From: Pirellulales bacterium
GTDB lineage: Bacteria > Planctomycetota > Planctomycetia > Pirellulales > JAEUIK01
Direction of reading: 5' to 3'
Assembly: GCA_019694455.1 (NCBI GenBank)
Contig: JAIBBY010000020.1
Coordinates: 18,380-82,379 of the forward strand
DNA length: 64,000 nucleotides
Program-made: the position numbers and the translations under genes
Shown: piece after piece, positions 9,066-17,651 of the stretch
Layout of the letters: each line of letters opens with the position of its first letter
Position numbering within the stretch: the first letter of the stretch is position 1
The notes under the pieces: model-generated
What the model was told of the DNA's origin: nothing
Seen by the model: only the letters and a program-made list of their open reading frames with translations
Databases searched by the model: none

Positions 9066-9416
9066 ATGTTGAATCTCTCCGCAACTTGCTCGCGTCTGCG
9101 TAACGCCGTGGCTGTCGCCAGCCGCATCGGCGTCTTCGTGTCGTGCTTTGTTGCGATCGGCCTGCCCACCAATCTCCAGGGCCCGCTCGGCCGCTACGCT
9201 GGCAGCCAGGCCGAGGAAGAGCAGCGCTCCGAGGTGGAAGAGGCTGTGTGCGTCGTCCGCAGCCTGCTCTCGCAGCGCTCTTGCGCCATCCCCAATCCGG
9301 TGGCGTCGGTCCGCGTGGCGCCACAGGCCCGCGGCATGCGTCGCGGAGCGACTCGCGTCGCCAGCACGCTGATTCCCGACAATCTCAACGGGTGCGGCGC
9401 CACACTGCGCTGTTAG
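9066..9416 (+). CDS. Small hypothetical, possibly exported protein
   Basis: A 116-residue open frame that fills most of a 690-bp gap between divergent genes. Third codon positions are mostly G or C, as in neighbouring real genes. Residues about 16-32 are hydrophobic (RIGVFVSCFVAIGL), followed by a charged stretch and an Arg-rich C-terminus containing several cysteines. No family was recognised and the ribosome-binding site is poor. It may equally be non-coding. The flanks 8841-9065 and 9417-9530 show no further gene. Confidence 0.42.
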   Translation: MLNLSATCSRLRNAVAVASRIGVFVSCFVAIGLPTNLQGPLGRYAGSQAEEEQRSEVEEAVCVVRSLLSQRSCAIPNPVASVRVAPQARGMRRGATRVASTLIPDNLNGCGATLRC

Positions 9417-9530
9417 CCCTCCTCTCGCCAGACTCGATTGTCTCGCGCCATACGCCGCCGTGCTGTCTTGGCGCGATTTGGGTCACTTCCTGACGGCTGC
9501 TGTCGTCACTGCTGCGAGAGGAAATCCTTC

Positions 9531-10208
9531 ATGCGCCAACTGCTGCGCGGTATTCATCGCTTTCAAAATAACGCCTTTCTCGCCCGCCGCGAACTCTTTG
9601 CCGACCTGGCCAAGGGCCAGCGTCCTCAAGCGGTCTTTGTCACCTGCTGCGACTCCCGCATCGACCCCACGCTCATCACGCAAACCGAGCCGGGCGATCT
9701 GTTCGTGATCCGCAATATTGGCAACATCGTTCCGGCCTACCATCCGGCCATCACCGGCGACAGCGTGGCCGCCGCCCTGGAATACGCCGTCGGCGTGCTC
9801 GGCATTCGCGATTTGATCATCTGTGGACATTCGCACTGTGGCGCCGTGCGGGCGCTGCTCGATCCGGCGCAGGCAGACAAGCTGCCAAGCGTGCGCGATT
9901 GGCTGGGCCACGCAGAAGCCACCAAGCGCATCATGCGCGAAAACTACAGTCATCTGTCGGGCGAGGCGCTGTTGAACGTCGCCGTGCAAGAGAACGTGCT
10001 GGTGCAACTCGAGCACTTGCGCTCCCATCCCGCATTGGTCGCCGCCATCGCGCGCGGAGAACTGAACCTGCACGGTTGGGTGTACAAGATCGAGACCGGC
10101 GACATCTTTGCTTACGACGCCGCCGGCGAGCAGTTCTTGCCGATTGGCGAAACCGCCGTAGCCGAACGGGTCGTGGCCGAACGGGCCGTGACCGCCGACG
10201 CCATCTAA
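9531..10208 (+). CDS. Beta-class carbonic anhydrase
   Basis: Interconverts CO2 and bicarbonate. Zinc ligands are visible as Cys39 with Asp41 and Arg43 in CCDSR, His100 and Cys103 in ICGHSHCGAV, the hallmark of beta enzymes. FVIRNIGNIVP and ALEYAVGVLGI are also characteristic. Length is 225 residues with the chosen ATG, which has GAGAGGA upstream at a good distance; an upstream in-frame ATG lacks homology. The SulP transporter starts 27 bp after its stop, strongly suggesting co-transcription and a joint role in bicarbonate supply or pH control. Confidence 0.95.
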   Translation: MRQLLRGIHRFQNNAFLARRELFADLAKGQRPQAVFVTCCDSRIDPTLITQTEPGDLFVIRNIGNIVPAYHPAITGDSVAAALEYAVGVLGIRDLIICGHSHCGAVRALLDPAQADKLPSVRDWLGHAEATKRIMRENYSHLSGEALLNVAVQENVLVQLEHLRSHPALVAAIARGELNLHGWVYKIETGDIFAYDAAGEQFLPIGETAVAERVVAERAVTADAI

Positions 10209-10235
10209 GCCAACTCATTTCAGCCCAGAAAGTCG

Positions 10236-11873
10236 ATGAATATGCACAGCACAAATCAAAGATCCCCACTCCTGAGTTGGCGACAAACGCTCGGCAGCGA
10301 TCTTCTGGCGTCGGTCGTCGTGACGCTCGTCGCTTTGCCGCTCTGCATGGGCATTGCGCTCGCCGTCGGCGCGCCCATGTCAGCCGGCCTAGTGGCTGGC
10401 GTGATCGGCGGCATCGTGGTCGGCGCGATCGGCGGCGCCCCCTTGCAGGTCAGCGGCCCCGCCGCCGGCCTGATCGTCATCGTGATCGAAGTGCTCGCCC
10501 GCTACGGCACGGTCGACGGCCAATTCAGTTTGCAGCGCGGCATGCTCGCGCTGTCGGTGGCTGTCACGCTGGCGGGTCTCATGCAACTTGCCGCCGGTTG
10601 GTTGCGGCTGGGACAATGGTTTCGCGCCGTGTCCCCAGCCGTAATCGACGGCATGCTGGCCGGCATCGGCATTCTGATCGTCGCCACGCAAATCCATCTC
10701 ATGGTCGACGACCCCACCAAACGCGCCCACGGACTCGATTACCTGCTCTCGATTCCGCAAGCGATCGAAAAAGGGCTGTATCCGCTCGACGATTCGCAGC
10801 ATCACCGCGCCGCGCGGATCGGCGTCATCACCATTGGCGTCATCCTGCTGTGGTCGCGCCTGCCCTGGAAGAAGCTCCGCTATCTGCCGGCGCCGCTGGT
10901 GGCAGTGGCCACCGCCGCGGCCATCGCCAATTGGGGCGGCTGGAAAATCAGCTACGTGCAGTTTCATGGCGGTTTGGCCGAAGGCCTCACGCTGCTCAAT
11001 CCCTTGGCGGCGCCTCAAGTTTTGGACTACTCGCTGTTGCTGACCAGCGTTGCCATCGCCTTTGTCGCCAGCGCCGAGACGTTGCTCTGCGCCACGGCCG
11101 TCGATCAATTGCACACCGGGCCGCGCACTCGCTACGATCGCGAACTGGCCGCCCAAGGGGTCGGCAACTTCTTGTCCGGGCTATTGGGCGGCCTGCCGAT
11201 CACCGGCGTTATTGTGCGCAGCGCCACCAACGTGCAGGCTGGCGCCAAGACGCGGCTATCCGCCATGCTGCATGGCGTCTGGCTGTTGCTCTTGGTCGCC
11301 GCGTTTCCTGGACTTTTGGAACTGGTGCCGCAGGCCGCTCTGGCCGCAGTGCTGGTCTATACCGGCGTGCGACTCGTCAATCTCCACGCGATCACCGGTC
11401 TCTGGAAGCAAGGCCGCGCCGAGGTGCTCATTTATCTCGCCACGGTCGCGGGCATCGTGATCGAAGACCTGCTCACCGGCGTGGCGATTGGCGTGGTGCT
11501 GTCCGCCATCCGCATCTTGTGGATTGTCACGCGTATGCAAATCAAGGTGCGGCACGACAATTCCAACCAGCGCATCGAAGTCGGCATCCGTGGCAACGCC
11601 ACCTTTTTGCGGTTGCCACGCCTGGCCGGCGCGCTCGAAAACATCGAGCCCGGAACGACCGTCACGGTCAATCTCGAACGGCTCTCCTATGTCGATCACG
11701 CCTGCGCCCAACTCTTGGAGAGCTGGGCCGTGCAGCACGAAGCGGCGGGCGGACACGTCGAAATCAACTATCAAACCTTGGAAATCAAACTCCGCGGCAA
11801 AAAGCAGGCCGACTCCGATTCGGTCGCAATCGAGCGCCCCGCGCCTCGCGTGCGCGCGGTGGCCAGTCATTGA
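10236..11873 (+). CDS. SulP-family anion transporter with STAS domain (possible bicarbonate transporter)
   Basis: A 545-residue inner-membrane protein. The N-terminal part has the SulP start of alternating hydrophobic helices (LLASVVVTLVALPLCMGIALAVGAP), followed by the IVVGAIGGAPLQVSGPAAGL signature, giving about 12 segments up to residue 430. A short C-terminal STAS-like domain (about 440-525) contains the VTVNLERLSYVDHACAQLLESW strand-helix. SulP proteins move sulfate, bicarbonate or other anions. Its position just behind a carbonic anhydrase makes bicarbonate the best guess, by analogy with BicA-like proteins and SulP-carbonic anhydrase fusions. Substrate is inference. Confidence 0.9.
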   Translation: MNMHSTNQRSPLLSWRQTLGSDLLASVVVTLVALPLCMGIALAVGAPMSAGLVAGVIGGIVVGAIGGAPLQVSGPAAGLIVIVIEVLARYGTVDGQFSLQRGMLALSVAVTLAGLMQLAAGWLRLGQWFRAVSPAVIDGMLAGIGILIVATQIHLMVDDPTKRAHGLDYLLSIPQAIEKGLYPLDDSQHHRAARIGVITIGVILLWSRLPWKKLRYLPAPLVAVATAAAIANWGGWKISYVQFHGGLAEGLTLLNPLAAPQVLDYSLLLTSVAIAFVASAETLLCATAVDQLHTGPRTRYDRELAAQGVGNFLSGLLGGLPITGVIVRSATNVQAGAKTRLSAMLHGVWLLLLVAAFPGLLELVPQAALAAVLVYTGVRLVNLHAITGLWKQGRAEVLIYLATVAGIVIEDLLTGVAIGVVLSAIRILWIVTRMQIKVRHDNSNQRIEVGIRGNATFLRLPRLAGALENIEPGTTVTVNLERLSYVDHACAQLLESWAVQHEAAGGHVEINYQTLEIKLRGKKQADSDSVAIERPAPRVRAVASH

Positions 11874-11883
11874 ACTCGGGCGG

Positions 11884-12855
11884 TCATCGAATCCCCGGCG
11901 GCAACCCGCCGTCGGCCCGATGACCCAGTTGTTGCAACACGGGCAGCGAAATCGAGTCGCTCAGGAAATACACCGACCCATCCCCCCACGCGATGTTGGC
12001 GCCCCCCGGGTGCTGACTGCCGAAGCCACCCACATACAGTGGGTTGTTGTAAGGCGGTCCCCCCGCCGGGGCTGCGCCGCTCCCGTCACCATCGCCTTCT
12101 CCCTCTGCTTCCTCCGGCGCTGCGTTCACGCCACTTACCGCCGGACCCAAACTAAAGGCCGAACCCGCGGGCTCTTGCACCGGCGTGCCGTTAATCGCCG
12201 TGCCGGTGTTGCGCAGTGTGGCCCGCGTGCCCGACATCCAACCCAAGTCTTTGGCGTCCGCGCGCTTTTCCCCCACGAAGATCGTGTGCGACAGCCCATC
12301 GGTCACTTCGGCCAGCCGCACATGGCTGTTCAGGAACAACACGCCGTTGTTGTTCACGTCGATCGGCGCCTCGATATCGTGATGACAGCCGGCGTAACTG
12401 CTGATCCCACGCCCCAAATCCGATTGGTTGCGCCGCTCCGAGGGGCAGTTCAGCACCGGCAGCGTCAGGCTCGCCACGTGGTCGTTTTTTTTGTGGTACA
12501 CGCTGGCCGCGAAGTCGACATGCGCGAACACGTTTCGCTCGTCAAGCTGCGGCAAGATCTGCACGATCCAACCCATGTGATACCCGGTGGCCACGCTTTG
12601 AATCGGCCCCTGCGGCTCAATCGTGCCCGGCGGCAACATCTCAAACGTCGCTTCGTAATTCGCCAGTCCGATCGAGACTTGCATCAGGTTATTCGCGCAG
12701 GAGACGCGCCGCGCCGCCTCGCGCGCCGCGTTCACCGCTGGCAACAACATTGCGATCAAGATGCCGATGATCGCCATCACCACCAGCAACTCCACCAGCG
12801 TGAAACCGCCGTCGGTAGATCGGCGGCCAGGCGATGCCGTGTAACTGCGAGTCAT
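11884..12855 (-). CDS. DUF1559 prepilin-like protein
   Basis: A 323-residue member of the family greatly expanded in planctomycetes. The type III prepilin signal is canonical: GG then [24 protein letters not shown], cleaved after Gly17 with Glu at +5 (residue 22). The globular part includes [14 protein letters not shown] and ends with the H-x9-DG motif, [12 protein letters not shown], before the C-terminal beta strand. An Asp/Gly/Glu-rich loop lies around residues 245-265. It is the last gene of the GspE/F/pseudopilin operon, joined by an ATGA overlap, so it could be the major pilin-like subunit or substrate of that machine. Confidence 0.93.
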   Translation of the reverse strand: MTRSYTASPGRRSTDGGFTLVELLVVMAIIGILIAMLLPAVNAAREAARRVSCANNLMQVSIGLANYEATFEMLPPGTIEPQGPIQSVATGYHMGWIVQILPQLDERNVFAHVDFAASVYHKKNDHVASLTLPVLNCPSERRNQSDLGRGISSYAGCHHDIEAPIDVNNNGVLFLNSHVRLAEVTDGLSHTIFVGEKRADAKDLGWMSGTRATLRNTGTAINGTPVQEPAGSAFSLGPAVSGVNAAPEEAEGEGDGDGSGAAPAGGPPYNNPLYVGGFGSQHPGGANIAWGDGSVYFLSDSISLPVLQQLGHRADGGLPPGIR

Positions 12856-13277
12856 TGCGATGCCTCCTCGCTGTCAGGAATCTGATAAATAAGCGTTTGC
12901 TGGCGGACCGCCGACCGGTCCCCCTCCGCCGGAAAAATCGCGCGCGCCCGCACGCGCCGCGCTGTTGGTTGTTCCGCGATCGGTTCGACGACAATCTCCA
13001 CGCGCGCCCCGTCAGCCTGCCCCAATTCATTGGCGCCGATGTCCCATGTCTCGCCGCTGTAGGCCGGATCGCGCGCGAGCATGCTGATTGCCCGCTGGCA
13101 GGCCGAGTAGGCCAGCCACTCGGCCTGACTGCGTCGCGCGGCTTCGCGAGCGGCGCTGCGATCGATGGCCACGGCCCGCACCAGCGCCGCTGATAGGAGC
13201 ATCACGACCGCCAGCGCCAACAGCACGATCAACGTCATCGCGCCGCGCCGGTTGCGTGTTGTATGACTGCTCGTCAT
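12852..13277 (-). CDS. GspK-like minor pseudopilin or PilX-like protein
   Basis: A 141-residue protein with a prepilin-like start, [25 protein letters not shown]. The residue at +5 after the putative Gly cleavage site is not Glu, which fits GspK-type tip pseudopilins. The following [24 protein letters not shown] helix ([18 protein letters not shown]) is typical of GspK and PilX N-terminal parts, but the large GspK alpha domain is missing. It overlaps both neighbours by 4 bp. Inner-membrane, probably part of a short pseudopilus. Subfamily is inferred from the start and context. Confidence 0.75.
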   Translation of the reverse strand: MTSSHTTRNRRGAMTLIVLLALAVVMLLSAALVRAVAIDRSAAREAARRSQAEWLAYSACQRAISMLARDPAYSGETWDIGANELGQADGARVEIVVEPIAEQPTARRVRARAIFPAEGDRSAVRQQTLIYQIPDSEEASQ

Positions 13278-13765
13278 GGCTTGGCCTTGCGGTCAGAGCG
13301 TAGCACGGCCACCGCGCGCAGCGTGGGCGCGTCGGCCGCCGCTGGCATTGCCAGTTCACCCGGCGGCGCCACGGTCAATTGCGCCCATCGGCCGGCCTCG
13401 TCGCTGAATAGCTCAAACCTTGCTTCCGCGCCGCGCGGCAACCGAAACGACTCGCGCGCGATCGTGGCGCCGGCTTGCTGCTCCTCGCGCTCGAGCCGGT
13501 CCTGCGTGGCGCGATATTCGATCTGCCGGTCGGCCAACGTCAGCATCAGCCCGCCCGTCTGCTCGCTGGCTTCACTCGCCGCGTGCGCATCGGTCCGAAA
13601 TTGCGATTCCAGCCGATCGAGCGTGCGCATACCATCGATTCGCTCCCGCGCGCCGCTGGTCCCCCGTAGCACAAGCGCGATCGCCATGGCGGTCAAACCG
13701 GTGAGGATGCTGCCAACCGCCATGGTGGCGATCATCTCAATGAGCGATGTGCCAGTGCGCTTCAT
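13274..13765 (-). CDS. Pseudopilin (GspJ/PilW-like)
   Basis: A 163-residue protein starting MKRTGTSLIEMIATMAVGSILTG: a short prepilin leader cut after Gly5, with Glu at +5 (SLIE), then a 20-residue hydrophobic helix. The rest, including a MLTLADRQIEYRATQDRLEREE segment, resembles GspJ/PilW minor pseudopilins, which pack beside GspI and GspK. Both ends overlap neighbours by 4 bp (ATGA). The in-frame open region upstream is a shadow of the preceding gene, so the ATG inside the overlap is used. Role in a pseudopilus is inferred from the leader and operon. Confidence 0.78.
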   Translation of the reverse strand: MKRTGTSLIEMIATMAVGSILTGLTAMAIALVLRGTSGARERIDGMRTLDRLESQFRTDAHAASEASEQTGGLMLTLADRQIEYRATQDRLEREEQQAGATIARESFRLPRGAEARFELFSDEAGRWAQLTVAPPGELAMPAAADAPTLRAVAVLRSDRKAKP

Positions 13766-14169
13766 GGCGAGGGGGCTCCAATCCGTGTCCACGCCGTCAG
13801 CGCCACCTGTCGCTCGTTGCCGCGCGGCGTTTTCCAAATCACCGTGGCCGTCAGCCGCGCCAGTCCCTCTTGATCGTCGCGCGCCAGCCGCGCCGCTGCG
13901 CCGGCCAGCCCGGCGCGGGCAACGGTTGGCGCCTCGGCCAGCGGCAAGCCCGCCGCCAATCGCGCTGTGGCCAATTCCAGTAGATTGCTCGCCTCCTGGC
14001 GCGCGATCTGCTCCTGCCGCGACAGCCGAGCTTCCACCGACCACAGCCGGGCGCATTGCGTGGCCAGCGCCAGCGCCGCGCCGGCGATCACCACCGCCGC
14101 GCCGACTTCCAGCATCATATAGCCTCGGCGCCGCGCTGCGCGGTTCGTGTTGCGACCAACTGCAATCAT
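13762..14169 (-). CDS. Pseudopilin (GspI-like)
   Basis: A 135-residue protein with leader MIAVGRNTNRAARRRG and mature start YMMLEVGAAVVIAGAALALA, i.e. cleavage after Gly16 and Glu at +5. The remainder is a short Ala/Arg-rich domain with strands such as LTATVIWKTPRGNERQVALTAW, compatible with GspI-type minor pseudopilins. It starts within an ATGA overlap with the upstream GspF-like gene and ends in one with the next pseudopilin. Prepilin processing would need a PilD peptidase, which is not in this window. Confidence 0.75.
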   Translation of the reverse strand: MIAVGRNTNRAARRRGYMMLEVGAAVVIAGAALALATQCARLWSVEARLSRQEQIARQEASNLLELATARLAAGLPLAEAPTVARAGLAGAAARLARDDQEGLARLTATVIWKTPRGNERQVALTAWTRIGAPSP

Positions 14170-15419
14170 GGAACCAAACTCTCAATCAACTTGATCAGCG
14201 GCAAGTAACAGGCCAGCGCGATGATCGCCACCAGCACCCCAAACAGCACCACGACCAGCGGTACCAGCACCTGCCCAAGCGACTGCAATCGGTAGCCCAT
14301 GCGCCGCTCGGAGCTATCGGCCAAGGCGCGTAGCGCCCACGGCAGATTGCCCGCTCGCTCGGCAGCCATCAACAACTGTCCGTCGCGCAGACTGAACAGG
14401 CGATGCCGCGCGAGGCTATCTCCCAATGGCGATCCCGCCGCCAGCGATTGCGCGGCCGCGCGCAAGCGGCGCCGTGCCCAAGGTGGCCGAGTCGCCGCCA
14501 CGGTCTCCAGGCAGATCGGCAATGGTCGCTGGCTTTCGGCCGCCAGCGCTAGTTGCCTTAAGAGCACGCCGCGCGATCCACCTGTCCCAAGCGTCAAGAG
14601 CGTAGCCGGCCACGGCGCCCAGCCGATGTAGGCAACCACGGAATACAGAAACACCAGCGCGCAGATCACCAGCACCTGGCTGATCGTCATCTGAATCCAA
14701 ACATTGCCGCTCCAATCGATCATCCGCTGTGCGATCAGCGGCATTTCAATGCCAAAATCAGCGAAAATCAGCTCAAACTTCGGCAACAGGAATCGCACAA
14801 ACCCGCCGGTCACATTGACCAACAGCAGCGAGCTCCAAAACAACCAGAGGATTCGGCTAGTCAGCGGCGCCCACAGCGGCGCGGCTTGTGTCCGTTGCTG
14901 CGCCGCCTCGCGCAGCGCCCTTCCCATCTGGCCCGTCTCCCGTCCAATCCGCGCTGCGGCGACAGCCTCTTGCGGCACCAGCCTTGGCGTTTTGACTAGC
15001 GCCTCCGGCAGGTCCACTCCCCGCTCCAACAAGCCGACCAACGCCACCAGTCTGGCCCGGGTTTGGCCGCGCGTCTCCGTCGCCAGCGCGCGGAGCACTC
15101 GTTCCAGCGGCATCCGCTTTTCCACCGTGGTGGCGATGACGTTCAATACCATGTCGCGCCGCGCTCGGCCCACGCGGTTGGCGACCATCATCAGCACCGC
15201 GAAGCTGCACATCCACAACAAGATCGAGCCAGCCACCTGCAGCGTGCTCGCCAGAATGGTGACCGCCGCCGAGGCGATCAGCGTCCACCCCGCCACCCGC
15301 ATCAGAAATCCCATCAGGCTGACCGGCTCGCCGCGCCGCTGCAACAGTCGCGCCGCGACCAGCAGCGCCGCGCCAAAAATTACGATCCCGGCAATGCTTT
15401 TGACAATCGATTCCGCCAT
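14166..15419 (-). CDS. GspF/PilC-like inner-membrane protein, third of three
   Basis: A 417-residue polytopic protein with T2SSF domain features: two cytoplasmic helical blocks (MPLERVLRALATETRG...ARIGRETGQMGRALREAA and PLPICLETVAATRPPWARRRL...MAAERAGNLPWALRALADS) separated by membrane helices, with a final helix VLVPLVVVLFGVLVAIIALACYLPLIKL. Unlike its two neighbours it has additional hydrophobic segments at the N-terminus. GspF is the platform protein that couples the GspE ATPase to the pseudopilus. Starts 7 bp after the preceding GspF gene. Confidence 0.85.
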   Translation of the reverse strand: MAESIVKSIAGIVIFGAALLVAARLLQRRGEPVSLMGFLMRVAGWTLIASAAVTILASTLQVAGSILLWMCSFAVLMMVANRVGRARRDMVLNVIATTVEKRMPLERVLRALATETRGQTRARLVALVGLLERGVDLPEALVKTPRLVPQEAVAAARIGRETGQMGRALREAAQQRTQAAPLWAPLTSRILWLFWSSLLLVNVTGGFVRFLLPKFELIFADFGIEMPLIAQRMIDWSGNVWIQMTISQVLVICALVFLYSVVAYIGWAPWPATLLTLGTGGSRGVLLRQLALAAESQRPLPICLETVAATRPPWARRRLRAAAQSLAAGSPLGDSLARHRLFSLRDGQLLMAAERAGNLPWALRALADSSERRMGYRLQSLGQVLVPLVVVLFGVLVAIIALACYLPLIKLIESLVP

Positions 15420-15426
15420 GCTGATC

Positions 15427-16482
15427 CTACGACAACGCTTCGATAAGCCAATACAACGGCATCACCGTCGCCGTCAAAATCACCACTACGCACCACACCA
15501 CCATCAAGAAGGCGATCGCCGGCAACACCACCTCCACCAGCGATACCTGCCGTCGTGCCCGCGTCTCGAACAGATCGGCCGCTGCCCGCAGCGATTCGGA
15601 CAGTTGTCGCTCGCTTTCTCCCCAGCCGACCATCGGCGCCAGGCTCGCCGGAAAGGCCGGCTCCGTGGCGAGCGCGGCCGACAGGGGCTGCCCGGTTTCC
15701 ACCACGTCGGCCGCCCGCAGGCTGGCCGCGCCCAATTCCACGTCGAGCGCCGCTTGCCCGGCGGTGCGCAAGGCCTCGTCGAGCCGTGTCCTGGCGTCGA
15801 TCAGCACCGACATCAGCCGCGACCAGCCCGCCAAAGTTCTAAAACGCCATAATCCGCCAAACAGCGGCGTCCGTTTGTAGAGTCGATGCTTCGTCTCGTC
15901 CGGCAGTATCCAGCGCCAAATGGCGGCGCCCGCTACAGCGGAGACGAACGCGGCGACTGCAATTTGCCACACATGCCTGCCGGCCAGCACGAACAATTGA
16001 GTTGCCAGCGGAACCTCCACGTCGAAGTCCTGAAAAAACGCGTCGTTCGGTTGGGCAAACACGCTGAGAAACAAGAAGATCACAATCGTCAATAGCGTTA
16101 AGACGCAGGCCGGGTAAAACACGGCCAGCCGCGCCTCACGTCCCAGTTGGTCCAGCCGCCGCTCATAGTCGAGGTAACCTAACCATGCTTGCGCGTCGCC
16201 GCGGCGCGCGGTCTCGATCAGCGCCGCTCGCAGCGGTCTTGGCACGCCGCGTTCGGCAGCGAGCGCGTCGTCCAGCGCCGCGCCGCGCTGCACGCGATCG
16301 GCCACCCGCGCCAGCGCGCCCGCCAATCGAGGCCGCGCCGATTCTTCTGCCATCGCGTGGAGCGCGCCAACCAGCGGCAGCACGCCCCCCACCAGCGCGG
16401 TCAACTGCCCGCCCAACAGTTTTTCCTCGCTGCCAGTTAACGAGGCGTCGCCGTTTGTCGCCGATCGATTGTGCTCGGTCAT
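15427..16482 (-). CDS. GspF/PilC-like inner-membrane protein, second of three
   Basis: A 351-residue protein with the T2SSF layout: a cytoplasmic helical domain with GALHAMAEESARPRLAGALARVADRVQRG, a membrane pair (LAVFYPACVLTLLTIVIFLFL and the HVWQIAVAAFVSAVAGAAIW segment), a second helical domain (LIDARTRLDEALRTAGQAA...VVETGQPLSAAL) and the last transmembrane helix AIAFLMVVWCVVVILTATVM. The ATG lies in an ATGA overlap with the first GspF gene; the longer open frame upstream is only a shadow. Platform function is family knowledge; why three copies are present is unknown. Confidence 0.87.
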   Translation of the reverse strand: MTEHNRSATNGDASLTGSEEKLLGGQLTALVGGVLPLVGALHAMAEESARPRLAGALARVADRVQRGAALDDALAAERGVPRPLRAALIETARRGDAQAWLGYLDYERRLDQLGREARLAVFYPACVLTLLTIVIFLFLSVFAQPNDAFFQDFDVEVPLATQLFVLAGRHVWQIAVAAFVSAVAGAAIWRWILPDETKHRLYKRTPLFGGLWRFRTLAGWSRLMSVLIDARTRLDEALRTAGQAALDVELGAASLRAADVVETGQPLSAALATEPAFPASLAPMVGWGESERQLSESLRAAADLFETRARRQVSLVEVVLPAIAFLMVVWCVVVILTATVMPLYWLIEALS

Positions 16483-17537
16483 TGCGACACCGCGCTTCCC
16501 AACTGGCGCAGCAACGTGGCCCAGGGATAGAACAGCGTCACTCCGCAGATCATGGTAGCGGTCCCGCCCACAACGAATACCAGCGTCACCGGCAGCGTGG
16601 CGCGCAGCCGATTCGCGCGCCAGCGCGCCCGATCGCGATAGGTTTCGCTCACCTGCGCCAGCGCGGTCGCCAGCGCCGGCCCGCTGGCCGCCACCAGCGC
16701 GAATCGCAGCGCCGCCGGCAACCGCGAAGCGCCGGCCGCCTGAGGCAACGGCTCGCCGCGCTCCACCGAGTCGGCGAGCGCTCGCGCCGCCCGGCCCGCG
16801 TTGCCCTGGGTCGATTCGCCACTCAGCCGTAGCGCGTCGGGCAGCGGCACGCGCTGCTCGATCAGCAGGCCCAACAGCCCGGCCAAGCCGGCGGTCTCGG
16901 CATCGACCATCAAGCGCCTGTAGGGACGCCAGGCCGTAGCCTCGTCTCGCGTCCGCGCTGGGCGCAGCAGCCAGCGCGTGACGACCGCCGCCGCGATCGC
17001 AAACACTAGCGCCGCCAACGGCCAAACCCACACCGGCCACTGCGCCAGCCCCAGCAACAAGTTCGTTCCGCGCGTGCCGCTGGCGCGCAGTTCATAAAAA
17101 CCTTCGCGAATCGGATTCAGCACCCCCACCGCAAACAGCGCCATGACCGCCGCCGCCGCTGCCAGCACCACCAGCGGATAAATCCAGGCGTATACGCTGA
17201 TCCGCTTGAGTTCGGCCTGCAACAGCGCCAAGTTGGCCAACTCCTCTAATGCTGCCGGCAACCGTCCCGCGCGCTGGCCCGCCGCCACCACCGCTCTTAA
17301 GAGCGGCGCCAGTGGCCCGCCGATCGAGGTCACCGCGGCTTCCAGCGGTTCTCCGCGCGCCAGTCGATCGGCCACCAGCCGCAGCCCACGCCCCGTCAAG
17401 CGCGGCATCTCCGTCGCGCCGTCGGCCAGGCCGGTGTCGAGCGGCAATCCGGCCCGCACCATCGCCGCCATTTCGTCGCATAGCGCCGCCAACTGCTCTG
17501 GCGTCGCTGCGACCGTCTCTTGGCCTGTACCTGCCAT
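16479..17537 (-). CDS. GspF/PilC-like inner-membrane protein, first of three
   Basis: A 352-residue T2SSF-type protein. Domain one contains LAALCDEMAAMVRAGLPLDTGL and LVADRLARGEPLEAAV, a pattern close to the classical FTRQLATLLxAGLPL of GspF. Membrane helices follow around residues 118-145 and 165-190; domain two contains GLLIEQRVPLPDALRLSG; the last helix is LVFVVGGTATMICGVTLFY. It lies 102 bp after gspE, the only sizeable gap inside the operon, and that gap holds a 21-bp repeat. It is the copy most similar to ordinary GspF. Confidence 0.88.
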   Translation of the reverse strand: MAGTGQETVAATPEQLAALCDEMAAMVRAGLPLDTGLADGATEMPRLTGRGLRLVADRLARGEPLEAAVTSIGGPLAPLLRAVVAAGQRAGRLPAALEELANLALLQAELKRISVYAWIYPLVVLAAAAAVMALFAVGVLNPIREGFYELRASGTRGTNLLLGLAQWPVWVWPLAALVFAIAAAVVTRWLLRPARTRDEATAWRPYRRLMVDAETAGLAGLLGLLIEQRVPLPDALRLSGESTQGNAGRAARALADSVERGEPLPQAAGASRLPAALRFALVAASGPALATALAQVSETYRDRARWRANRLRATLPVTLVFVVGGTATMICGVTLFYPWATLLRQLGSAVSQ

Positions 17538-17588
17538 TTACTGGCCTCAAATGCGCTGCACATGTGCGCCGCCTCACTGCGAGCGCCC

Positions 17589-17651
17589 GCGCGCACAGTA
17601 AAGCGTTCTGCGCGCACTGTAAAGCGATTTGCGCGCAAGTTATCGCGAAAA
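17589..17651. repeat. Three tandem 21-bp units in the gspE-gspF gap
   Basis: Units start at 17589, 17610 and 17631. The first two, GCGCGCACAGTAAAGCGTTCT and its neighbour, differ at only a few positions; the third is degenerate and runs into the gspE stop codon. The array sits in the only gap of the operon longer than a few bases, where it could affect mRNA processing or ribosome loading. Confidence 0.6.

Noticed and set aside
9899..11923. A 674-codon frame overlapping carbonic anhydrase and SulP
   Set aside because: Out-of-frame Arg-rich shadow of two recognised genes.
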